Positions 1 to 5,336 of a stretch of 7,205 nt of DNA are shown piece after piece. Each line of letters begins with the position of its first letter. Within the stretch, counting starts at the first letter, position 1. The DNA is taken from the NCBI GenBank assembly GCA_964651755.1, contig CAZYZD010000097.1:1-7205 (forward strand). Direction: 5' to 3'. The position numbers were made by a program, and so were the translations under genes. Source of the stretch: QNZT01 sp964651755 (GTDB lineage Bacteria; Campylobacterota; Campylobacteria; Campylobacterales; QNZT01). A model generated the notes under the pieces. That model ran no database searches. It saw nothing but the letters and a program-made list of their open reading frames with translations, and was not told the DNA's origin.

Positions 1-232
1 CTCTGATATTCGGCAGTACGGGTACGGGGTGTTCTATATAGGCTTTGAGAACAAAACTGCTCTCTTTGTCCCATCCAAAGTCTTTCTCTACATCGGCACC
101 GTTTCCTTTGTAAGCAAGATTTCCTGAAGGCTGGTCATTCAGGTATCCTAAACTGATTTCCCCTCCGGCTATATCTGCTTGCAGCAGAGATGTTGTAAGC
201 AGTAAAGCGCTTAATGGTAATGTATATTTCAT
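1..232 (-). CDS. Outer-membrane beta-barrel protein, TIGR04219-like (N-terminal part, cut by window edge)
   Basis: Reading leftward from an ATG at 232-230 there is an open frame of 77 codons that runs off the window, so the C-terminal part is missing. It begins with a clear Sec signal peptide (basic MKYT, then the hydrophobic stretch LPLSALLLTTSLLQA), with likely cleavage after residue 19 (LQA/D). The mature part starts with an amphipathic strand (GGEISLGYL), then has a Lys/Asp-rich segment and the motif EHPVPVLPNIR. From memory, this combination of early beta-strand and EHPxPxLPNI is typical of the TIGR04219 outer-membrane beta-barrel family of Campylobacterota, whose members are usually two to three times longer than the part seen here. 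A good Shine-Dalgarno (TAAGGA, 244-239) lies 6 nt before the ATG. It would sit in the outer membrane; its cargo or role is unknown. The gene is transcribed divergently from the flavoprotein at 326. Confidence 0.75.
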   Translation of the reverse strand, partial: MKYTLPLSALLLTTSLLQADIAGGEISLGYLNDQPSGNLAYKGNGADVEKDFGWDKESSFVLKAYIEHPVPVLPNIR

Positions 233-257
233 GTAAAATCCTTATTAAGTTGTGGTG

Positions 258-263
258 ATTATA
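258..263 (-). promoter_or_regulatory. Putative sigma-70 -10 box of the outer-membrane protein gene
   Basis: The minus strand reads TATAAT, a perfect -10 hexamer. It predicts transcription starting near 251 and a 5' leader of about 18 nt that contains the Shine-Dalgarno at 244-239. There is no good -35 hexamer about 17 bp upstream, only A/T-rich sequence near 281-286. That is usual for housekeeping promoters in Campylobacterota. Confidence 0.45.
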
Positions 264-288
264 TACTATATTTAATAAAATTTTTATG

Positions 289-300
289 TTGTCCGGACAA
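289..300. repeat. Perfect 12-bp palindrome in the divergent spacer (possible operator)
   Basis: TTGTCCGGACAA is identical to its own reverse complement, and the symmetry stops at exactly 12 bp. It is the only GC-containing symmetric block in an otherwise AT-rich spacer. It lies just upstream of the -35 position expected for the outer-membrane protein promoter, and over the -35 area of the flavoprotein promoter (centre about 31 bp before the predicted start at 326). That position suits a dimeric regulator, repressing rightward or activating leftward transcription. Binding is inferred from symmetry and position only. Confidence 0.35.
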
Positions 301-313
301 AACCTTTTTGTGT

Positions 314-319
314 TACAAT
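314..319 (+). promoter_or_regulatory. Putative extended -10 box of the flavoprotein gene (leaderless start)
   Basis: TACAAT preceded by TGT at 311-313 forms a TGnTACAAT extended -10. The box ends 6 nt before the ATG at 326, so transcription should begin at or within a base or two of the start codon. No Shine-Dalgarno lies in front of the ATG, which agrees with a leaderless mRNA. Confidence 0.45.
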
Positions 320-325
320 TGTCAT

Positions 326-1555
326 ATGAAAAAAAAAATTGGTATTATCGGCGGCGGGGCATCGGGATTGATTTGTGCACTGGTGGCATCTGCCGGAGAG
401 TGTGAAGTAACAGTAATAGAAAAAAACAGCAGAGTAGGGCGGAAGATTCTTGCTACGGGTAACGGGCGCTGTAATATTACCAACAAGAGCATCACGTGGC
501 AGCACTATCATGGGCATCATCCCTCTTTTGTCTCTACTGCTTTAAAACAGTTCGGGTACAGGGAACTGGAGCGTTTTTTTGCAGAGTTGGGGTTGGACTT
601 TGTATCGGTTGAAGATGAACGGGTTTTCCCTATGTCTCTTCAGGCTTCTAGTGTGGTGGATTTTCTCGAAGATGCGTGTCTTAGAAGTGGTGTTGTCTTG
701 AAAACCAAAACAGCAGTTTCGCATCTGGAGAAGAGGGGAGAGCGTTTTGTGCTCTTTCATGAAGCGGGCAAGATGGAGTTTGATATCGTGGTGGTTGCTA
801 CAGGTTCAGCGGCGATGCCGACACTTGGCAGCAGTGATTCAGGATTGCAGTTTGCCAGAAAGTTCGGACATCATATCTACCCCTCTTTCCCTGTATTGGT
901 GCAGCTTCAAAGTAACGATCCTTTCTGTCAAAAATGCAGCGGCGTAAAAACAGATGCAATGCTGACTGCCATAGTAGAAGGGGAGACAAAAAAGAGTCTG
1001 CGGGGGGATCTTCTCTTTACAAATTACGGTCTTTCCGGATTGGCGGTTTTGGATATCAGCCGTGTTGTTTCTGCGGCGAGGGAGGCTGAAAGGGAATCTC
1101 TCATCGAGATTGATCTCCTGCCCGATATCTCTCTCAATGCTTTGAAAAAGATACTGCAGAACAAAAGTAAACGTTTTTCAGAGAAACCGCCGATGTTGTG
1201 GCTGAATGGGATATTGCATAAAAAAATAGTTCAGGCACTGCTGGAATCTTTGAAGTTGCAGCATAAAGCGATTCTAGGAACCAAAGATCTGCACAAAGTC
1301 GCATTTGCGATAAAGCATCTGCAAATCAGGATCGATCAGACCAGGGGTGCAAAAGGTGCCGAAGTGATGGCAGGGGGTGTGGATTGTAGTGAAGTGGATG
1401 CAAAAACGATGGAGTCTAAACTGGTGAAAAATCTTTTTTTTACAGGAGAACTGCTCGATATAGATGGGGAGAGGGGAGGGTATAACCTCCACTGGGCATG
1501 GGCAAGCGGTTATCTTGCTGGTAAAAGTTCTCTGCTGTTGACAAACTCTTCATGA
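326..1555 (+). CDS. HI0933/YhiN/BaiN-family FAD flavoprotein (paralogue 1)
   Basis: A 409-residue cytoplasmic FAD-dependent oxidoreductase of COG2081/TIGR00275, often labelled 'aminoacetone oxidase family FAD-binding enzyme'. The Rossmann dinucleotide motif GGGASG is at residues 9-14, after a short beta strand. E32 at the end of the second strand would bind the FAD ribose. The family block VGRKILATGNGRCNITN follows at 37-53. A central VATGS motif and GDLLFTNYGLSG precede the inserted substrate domain, and the C-terminal FAD-binding block GELLDIDGERGGYNLHWAW closes the fold. Family members reduce or oxidise small substrates (bile-acid intermediates for BaiN), but the substrate here is unknown. 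I chose the ATG at 326 over an in-frame TTG at 308, because a -10 box (314-319) lies between them and neither has a Shine-Dalgarno. Codons 2-5 contain an A10 run (329-338). The 3' end overlaps the HPt gene on the other strand by 46 bp. A diverged paralogue lies at 5330. Confidence 0.9.
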   Translation: MKKKIGIIGGGASGLICALVASAGECEVTVIEKNSRVGRKILATGNGRCNITNKSITWQHYHGHHPSFVSTALKQFGYRELERFFAELGLDFVSVEDERVFPMSLQASSVVDFLEDACLRSGVVLKTKTAVSHLEKRGERFVLFHEAGKMEFDIVVVATGSAAMPTLGSSDSGLQFARKFGHHIYPSFPVLVQLQSNDPFCQKCSGVKTDAMLTAIVEGETKKSLRGDLLFTNYGLSGLAVLDISRVVSAAREAERESLIEIDLLPDISLNALKKILQNKSKRFSEKPPMLWLNGILHKKIVQALLESLKLQHKAILGTKDLHKVAFAIKHLQIRIDQTRGAKGAEVMAGGVDCSEVDAKTMESKLVKNLFFTGELLDIDGERGGYNLHWAWASGYLAGKSSLLLTNSS

Positions 1556-1854
1556 AGTGTGTGGAGTGCCTCCTGTAACTCTCCAAAGAGCAGCATGTAG
1601 TCGGTATCTCTTTTAAAAAATGCGAGAATCTCTATATGTTCCGTATGTACATATATCTCGTCCAGGTTGAGTTTTGCCGCTTTGACACTGATATTATGTG
1701 CAAATTTAGCTATTTTTTTATACTGCTTCTGTTCGATAACATCTTCAAGATTTGCAAGTTGTACCTGCGCGTAGACTAAAAATGTTTCCAGTTTGCTTAT
1801 CAGTTTTTCTTCTGTTATGTTCAGTTCAGAAGCGAGTTTTTTCCATTTTTCCAT
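1510..1854 (-). CDS. HPt-like (histidine phosphotransfer) domain protein, degenerate signature
   Basis: A 114-residue, all-helical, soluble protein that looks like a stand-alone HPt domain. The N-terminal helices (ASELNITEEKLISKLETFL) are followed by AHNISVKAAKLNLDEIY at 52-68. This aligns with the family core H-x-[LI]-K-G-x-A-A-x-L, giving H53 as the candidate phospho-acceptor. I55, A59, A60 and L62 match, but the usual Lys-Gly after the His is replaced by S56-V57. HPt domains normally relay phosphate between response-regulator receivers or hybrid kinases. The altered residues may mean a changed partner or a non-phosphorylated scaffold role. No kinase or receiver gene lies in the window. A Shine-Dalgarno (GGAG) precedes the ATG, and the gene starts 17 bp after the lipoprotein gene, so they are probably co-transcribed. 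Its last 46 bp lie opposite the 3' end of the flavoprotein gene. Confidence 0.72.
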   Translation of the reverse strand: MEKWKKLASELNITEEKLISKLETFLVYAQVQLANLEDVIEQKQYKKIAKFAHNISVKAAKLNLDEIYVHTEHIEILAFFKRDTDYMLLFGELQEALHTLHEEFVNSRELLPAR

Positions 1855-1871
1855 ATGAACTCCATTTCAAA

Positions 1872-2468
1872 TTACTTGGTATCGATCAATTTTGTCTCTA
1901 CACCTCCACTCTCTGTAAGTGGTTTTTGCTGTAAAATTTCCCCGACACCTCTTTGGTAATACCCCGGTGTATCACCACATCTTATCTCTATGACATCTTT
2001 GAAACTTTTCCCATCAAAGTGAAACTCATCCCAAAGTTTGACCAGCGTACAATCTGATTTTTTGATCGTTACTATATCTCCTATATCGACGGTTGGTTTA
2101 AGTTCTAAACGCCCGTTTTCACTGCCGTCAGTGTAAAATAAAATAGTGATATTATTTTTTTCATTTTTGTAAATAGTTTTCTCATTTTGTGAAAAATCTG
2201 ATACTTCTGTTACCGTATCTGCCGATTTTGTATAACGTGTACGGTACTTTTCCGTTTGATCACCGCTGGTTTTGATGTAGTTATTGGTAGTGTCTGTTTC
2301 AGGAACCAGATAGTCCCAGAGGGAAATAGCTCCTTTATTATAGTTAGCGGGAACTTTTGTTGTGTCTGTACGTTCCTGTTTGTCATTGTCGTTAGTGCCG
2401 CCGGCACCGCATCCTGTTAATCCAAGTATTAAAAAAAACATGGAAATAAAAATTGTATAACGTTTCAT
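1872..2468 (-). CDS. Putative lipoprotein of unknown function
   Basis: A 198-residue protein starting at MKRYTIF, with a textbook lipoprotein signal peptide: two basic residues, a hydrophobic core (FISMFFLILG) and the lipobox LTGC, so C20 would be lipidated. A Gly/Asp/Thr-rich linker (residues 21-40) follows, then SLWDYLVP at 49-56 and a mostly beta-strand body. The body contains one more cysteine pair (C140 and C164) that could form a disulphide. The C-terminal part (EIRCGDTPGYYQRGVGEI) reads like a compact beta domain. I do not recognise a named family; similar SLWDY-containing lipoproteins may exist in related bacteria, but I cannot confirm it. The frame is open upstream to an ATG at 2540. 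I prefer 2468 because the signal peptide begins there and a purine-rich GAGAGAAG precedes it. It probably shares a transcript with the HPt gene. Confidence 0.7.
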   Translation of the reverse strand: MKRYTIFISMFFLILGLTGCGAGGTNDNDKQERTDTTKVPANYNKGAISLWDYLVPETDTTNNYIKTSGDQTEKYRTRYTKSADTVTEVSDFSQNEKTIYKNEKNNITILFYTDGSENGRLELKPTVDIGDIVTIKKSDCTLVKLWDEFHFDGKSFKDVIEIRCGDTPGYYQRGVGEILQQKPLTESGGVETKLIDTK

Positions 2469-2496
2469 TGCTTCTCTCTTTTTTGTTGTTCTGTAT

Positions 2497-2502
2497 AGTA
2501 TA
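2497..2502 (-). promoter_or_regulatory. Possible -10 box for the lipoprotein/HPt gene pair
   Basis: On the minus strand this reads TATACT, five of six matches to TATAAT. It would give a start near 2490 and a leader of about 22 nt containing the GAGAGAAG ribosome-binding site. A competing candidate, TATGATAAT (2572-2564), would give a leader of about 90 nt. Neither has a clear -35. The 126-bp spacer between the two gene pairs (2469-2594) otherwise shows no terminator-like hairpin with a T-run, so read-through from the upstream genes is also possible. Confidence 0.3.
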
Positions 2503-2594
2503 TCGGTTTGTGTCGAGAAAATTTTACTTTTACCCTCCATAAAAGCTTGAAAGTCTTAGTAAAATTATCATATTTGTAGAAAAGTAACATTTAT

Positions 2595-2918
2595 TTACCC
2601 ATGTTCTCTGAAAAAGAGTGCCTCTACGATAAAAAAGAGGGTGGTTACCAGTGGAGATAACAGAAACCATAAAATCAGACGCTCTTTAAAGATATAGTAA
2701 AAAACCGCGATCCAGCTTAGAAGAACCAGTGCCAGATGGATGATGAAAACAGGTTTATGGACAAAGATTACTTTACTGATATAGGTAAAAAAGAGTGCCG
2801 CAGCGATAGCTCCGCTATAGTGTAAGATGACTTTTATATCTTTTGTTTTCTGATACCTGACATAGAGCAGGAGTATTAGTGTCAGAAAGATCAGTGCCAT
2901 GAAAATATAGAGTCTCAT
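2595..2918 (-). CDS. Small polytopic membrane protein of unknown function
   Basis: A 107-residue, strongly hydrophobic protein with about four predicted membrane helices (roughly residues 3-20, 31-52, 56-77 and 80-102). They are separated by short basic loops: RYQKTKDIK at 21-29, KER at 78-80 and the C-terminal REHG. It should lie in the inner membrane. No catalytic motif or named family is recognisable. Its ATG is only 2 bp after the stop of the vWA gene, and its Shine-Dalgarno (GGAG, 2929-2926) lies inside the last codons of that gene. The two proteins are therefore very likely translated from one mRNA and coupled, which suggests that they act together, for example as an inner-membrane partner of the exported vWA protein (inference). 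Confidence 0.75.
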   Translation of the reverse strand: MRLYIFMALIFLTLILLLYVRYQKTKDIKVILHYSGAIAAALFFTYISKVIFVHKPVFIIHLALVLLSWIAVFYYIFKERLILWFLLSPLVTTLFFIVEALFFREHG

Positions 2919-2920
2919 TT

Positions 2921-4726
2921 TTAACGCTCCGTCTGCCAGTCATCTTTTTGACTGCTGTTTTGTTGTTTCTCTTTACTCAGCAGCTCCAGTGCGTCATACT
3001 CTCTTTGGAGACTTTCATCTTTGAGAATCTTCATCTCTGCGGCAAATTTTCGTTTGAAAAGTGCAAAAAGATTTCTGTAACCGTCGCTCACTTCCAGCGG
3101 ACAGGATTTTCGCTCCCAGGTTTTGATATATTTGTATTCGGGACGATCCGGCGGATAGAGCATGCATTTTCTGTAGAAAGGGATGATGACCGGTTCTTTC
3201 GGGGTGACTTCATCATGACATGCTTTTCTGGTATCGATCAGCCAGTTTTGTATAATCGTGACATATTCACTCAGCAGAATCCCTTTGCGGATACCGCTGT
3301 TGTCAAAATGGAGATCGTCTGTAAAGTCTACTCTCTGACGTACTTCATGAGGTTTGCCGTCCCTGCTTTTGTAGGTGGCGGTGAGGGCGATGGCTTTTGC
3401 ATCTGTATCTGACTTTTTGTGCAGTTTAACGATGATGATGCCACCTTTTGTTTTGCCATCTTCTGTGCTGCTGGGGAAGAGGGTATTGACATACATCAGT
3501 GTTCTGGTTGCTTTGTCCGCTTCCGGAGAGCCGTAGATACCTGCTATCTCATACCCTTTGCTTTCGAGTGAAAGTTTGAGATCGAAAACAAGCGGTGTTA
3601 CCATGAAATCAAATTCATCATCAAGACGTTTTGTAAAATCTTTCAGCGAGTGTACTGCGTAGTAATTTGCACCTTTGGTCTTGGAGACACGTTCCACCAG
3701 ATCACTGTTAAAGTCGATTCCCACACCGATAAAAGAGGTATAGATACCCTCTTTCGATGCTTTGTCCACCATACCGAAAAGCCCCTTTTCACTCAGTTCT
3801 CCACGGTTTGGCATGGCATCGGTGATAAAGATGATTCTGTTTTCATATGTTGTGGGATCACCCTCTTCCCTGCGAAGATTTTCAAACAGCTTCACACCTG
3901 CCTTGTACCCTTCACTCCAGTTGGTTCCGCCTCTTGGCTTCAGTTCCAAAATATGCTTTTTGATTGCTTCCATATCGGTCAGGGCGACACTTCGCAGCGG
4001 TTTTGCATTGTATGCTCTGGAATCAAAAAGTACGATACCAAGCTTATCTTCGGGATGCAGATGTTTAAGCATGGCGACGAGTGATCTGTTTGCAATTTTC
4101 ATTTTTGATTCTTGTGCTTCTTTCTCTTCATGTGAAGGACGTTTGCTGCGGTTATAGTAGTAACTGTTAAAAGGTGAACTCATCGACCCGGAGATATCCA
4201 GTACGATAACAAGATTGAGTTTTTTACGTGCAAAATCTTTGGCTTTGATATTGGAGTTGAGTCCCACAGAGAGGTAGTACTCCCGCTCATCGGTAAAGAG
4301 GTTTTTTTGAACGGCTGTTGAGTAGCTTGGACAGAAAAGTTCTGTACATGTGCCCTCTTTTTTCCCTGTATCAAAATAGTGTTCATAAAAGACACCTTCG
4401 TACGTGATACTTTTGAGTTTGGGGAGATAACCGTTTTTCAGGTTGTCATAAAAGTTATTGGCATCTTTTGCTCCGCCTACTGCCAGACCGAGAGTCGGTG
4501 CAGGAGCCATACGCATACTTTTAAGCATTGGTGCAGGCATCGCCATTGTCTGTATGAGACGCGAGTGTTTTCCCACGCTTATGGTACTTCTGTCATATTC
4601 TGGAGCAGTGGCATTATATTCCCAGTCGTCGATGATTTTCGTGTCAGGTTTATGTTGTTTTTGTGACATTGCATGTATGCCAACAGCAAAAAGCATAAAA
4701 AATAAAAATAATTTAATTAATTGCAT
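2921..4726 (-). CDS. Exported von Willebrand factor A (vWA) domain protein
   Basis: A 601-residue protein with an N-terminal signal peptide (MQLIKLFLFFMLFAVGIHA, cleavage probably after A19). A disordered linker follows, containing a Met/Pro/Ala-rich patch (61-77). Next is the segment NNFYDNLKNGYLP (90-102) through ITYEGVFYEHYFDTG, which in vWA proteins of the YfbK type precedes the vWA domain. The vWA domain (about 170-370) has a complete metal-ion-dependent adhesion site: D177-x-S179-x-S181 (DISGS), T268 in GGTNW and D303 in ITDA, so it should bind a divalent cation and a protein ligand. A beta-rich C-terminal region and a charged, Gln-rich tail follow. C127/C132 and C503/C521/C542 could form disulphides. 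It is probably periplasmic or surface-exposed; its ligand is unknown. GAGGGA gives a good ribosome-binding site. It heads the minus-strand gene set. Confidence 0.88.
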   Translation of the reverse strand: MQLIKLFLFFMLFAVGIHAMSQKQHKPDTKIIDDWEYNATAPEYDRSTISVGKHSRLIQTMAMPAPMLKSMRMAPAPTLGLAVGGAKDANNFYDNLKNGYLPKLKSITYEGVFYEHYFDTGKKEGTCTELFCPSYSTAVQKNLFTDEREYYLSVGLNSNIKAKDFARKKLNLVIVLDISGSMSSPFNSYYYNRSKRPSHEEKEAQESKMKIANRSLVAMLKHLHPEDKLGIVLFDSRAYNAKPLRSVALTDMEAIKKHILELKPRGGTNWSEGYKAGVKLFENLRREEGDPTTYENRIIFITDAMPNRGELSEKGLFGMVDKASKEGIYTSFIGVGIDFNSDLVERVSKTKGANYYAVHSLKDFTKRLDDEFDFMVTPLVFDLKLSLESKGYEIAGIYGSPEADKATRTLMYVNTLFPSSTEDGKTKGGIIIVKLHKKSDTDAKAIALTATYKSRDGKPHEVRQRVDFTDDLHFDNSGIRKGILLSEYVTIIQNWLIDTRKACHDEVTPKEPVIIPFYRKCMLYPPDRPEYKYIKTWERKSCPLEVSDGYRNLFALFKRKFAAEMKILKDESLQREYDALELLSKEKQQNSSQKDDWQTER

Positions 4727-4756
4727 AAGATCCCTCTTTCTTATTCAGATATAGTT

Positions 4757-4762
4757 ATTATA
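4757..4762 (-). promoter_or_regulatory. Putative -10 box of the vWA gene set
   Basis: The minus strand reads TATAAT, a perfect hexamer directly preceded by TG. It predicts a start near 4750 and a leader of about 24 nt with the GAGGGA ribosome-binding site. The -35 position falls on the -10 box of the divergent NlpC/P60 gene, so the two promoters overlap. Confidence 0.5.
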
Positions 4763-4775
4763 CATTAAAATTGAG

Positions 4776-4781
4776 TATAAT
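4776..4781 (+). promoter_or_regulatory. Putative -10 box of the NlpC/P60 operon (leaderless start)
   Basis: TATAAT is a perfect -10 hexamer ending 6 nt before the ATG at 4788. The expected transcription start therefore falls on the start codon. There is no Shine-Dalgarno in TTGTGA between the box and the ATG. Spacing is identical to that of the flavoprotein gene at 326. Confidence 0.5.
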
Positions 4782-4787
4782 TTGTGA

Positions 4788-5336
4788 ATGTTACAGATAA
4801 AATTGATCCTAATGATCCTCTTTTTCTTTCATGGATGTTTTCTCTCTCTTTCTCCGGAAGGAGGAGTGGAGGAGAGTATCTCTTCTGTTACGGCACGTTG
4901 GGAAAAGATTCCCCCGGTTTCCGGAAAAAAGTACAGTATACAGCAGTGTCGTAATGATATGTACCCTCTTATTAAGTTGGCAAAAGCACAGCTGGGAACA
5001 CCTTACAAATATGGCGGTATGGATGAGCGTGGATTTGACTGTTCCGGATTTGTGGCGTTTGTGTATGAGAAGAGTCTTGGTAAAAAGTTGCCGCACAATG
5101 CCAGAGCACAGTCAAAATATGTCAAGGTGTATGATTTTTCGCAACTGGAACCCGGAGATATCCTCTTTTTTGATACCTCCGGCAGAGGGGAGATCAATCA
5201 CAGCGGGATTTATCTGGGAGATGGGAGGTTTATCCACGCTTCCAGCGGTAAAGCACACAGTGTGACGATTTCCGACTTGACAAAAGGGTTCTATAAAAAA
5301 GCATTCCGTTTTGGCGGGAAAGTGAAACGATGGTAA
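4788..5336 (+). CDS. NlpC/P60-family cell-wall peptidase
   Basis: A 182-residue exported protein with a C-terminal NlpC/P60 papain-like domain, a family that cleaves peptidoglycan stem peptides, typically next to D-Glu and a diamino acid. The N-terminus (MLQIKLILMILFFFHGC) is a hydrophobic signal. C17 could be a lipidation site, but FHGC is a weak lipobox because Phe at -3 is unusual. The catalytic domain begins at LIKLAKAQLGTPYKYGG (61-77). The catalytic Cys is C85 in FDCSGFV, the catalytic His is H138 in NHSGIYLG, and the third polar residue is H150 in FIHASS; all are intact. The PGDILFF motif lies at 122-128. It most likely acts in the periplasm, perhaps membrane-anchored. It heads a plus-strand operon and its stop overlaps the next gene by 7 bp. 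The start has no ribosome-binding site and appears leaderless; the alternative ATG at 4812 also lacks one and would shorten the signal. Confidence 0.9.
   Translation: MLQIKLILMILFFFHGCFLSLSPEGGVEESISSVTARWEKIPPVSGKKYSIQQCRNDMYPLIKLAKAQLGTPYKYGGMDERGFDCSGFVAFVYEKSLGKKLPHNARAQSKYVKVYDFSQLEPGDILFFDTSGRGEINHSGIYLGDGRFIHASSGKAHSVTISDLTKGFYKKAFRFGGKVKRW

Noticed and set aside
308..325. Alternative TTG start at 308 for the first flavoprotein, adding MCYNCH.
   Set aside because: The -10 box would then lie inside the coding region, no ribosome-binding site precedes the TTG, and the Rossmann fold starts normally from the ATG at 326.
1475..1490. GGAGG/CCTCC hairpin about 20 bp beyond the HPt stop, considered as its terminator.
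   Set aside because: It has no following T-run on the minus strand and is explained by the conserved ERGGYNLH codons of the flavoprotein.
1563..1573. GGAG-TGC-CTCC hairpin just after the flavoprotein stop, considered as a terminator.
   Set aside because: The stem is 4 bp with a three-base loop and no T-run. It lies inside the HPt coding region.
2469..2540. A 24-codon upstream extension of the lipoprotein gene to an ATG at 2540.
   Set aside because: It would place a hydrophilic stretch before a perfect lipoprotein signal peptide. The likely promoter and ribosome-binding site fall in this segment.
2948..3412. A 154-codon plus-strand open frame opposite the vWA C-terminal region.
   Set aside because: Its composition is that of a shadow frame (Phe/Cys-rich, no recognisable domain), and the minus-strand protein fully explains the stretch.
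3650..4157. Two long open frames (144 and 131 codons) on the plus strand opposite the vWA gene.
   Set aside because: They lie antisense to a clearly conserved vWA domain, overlap each other in different frames, and show no family motif or ribosome-binding site.
4809..5265. Overlapping open frames on both strands within the NlpC/P60 gene.
   Set aside because: The intact Cys-His-His catalytic motifs are in the 4788-5336 frame; the others have no motif and are shadows.
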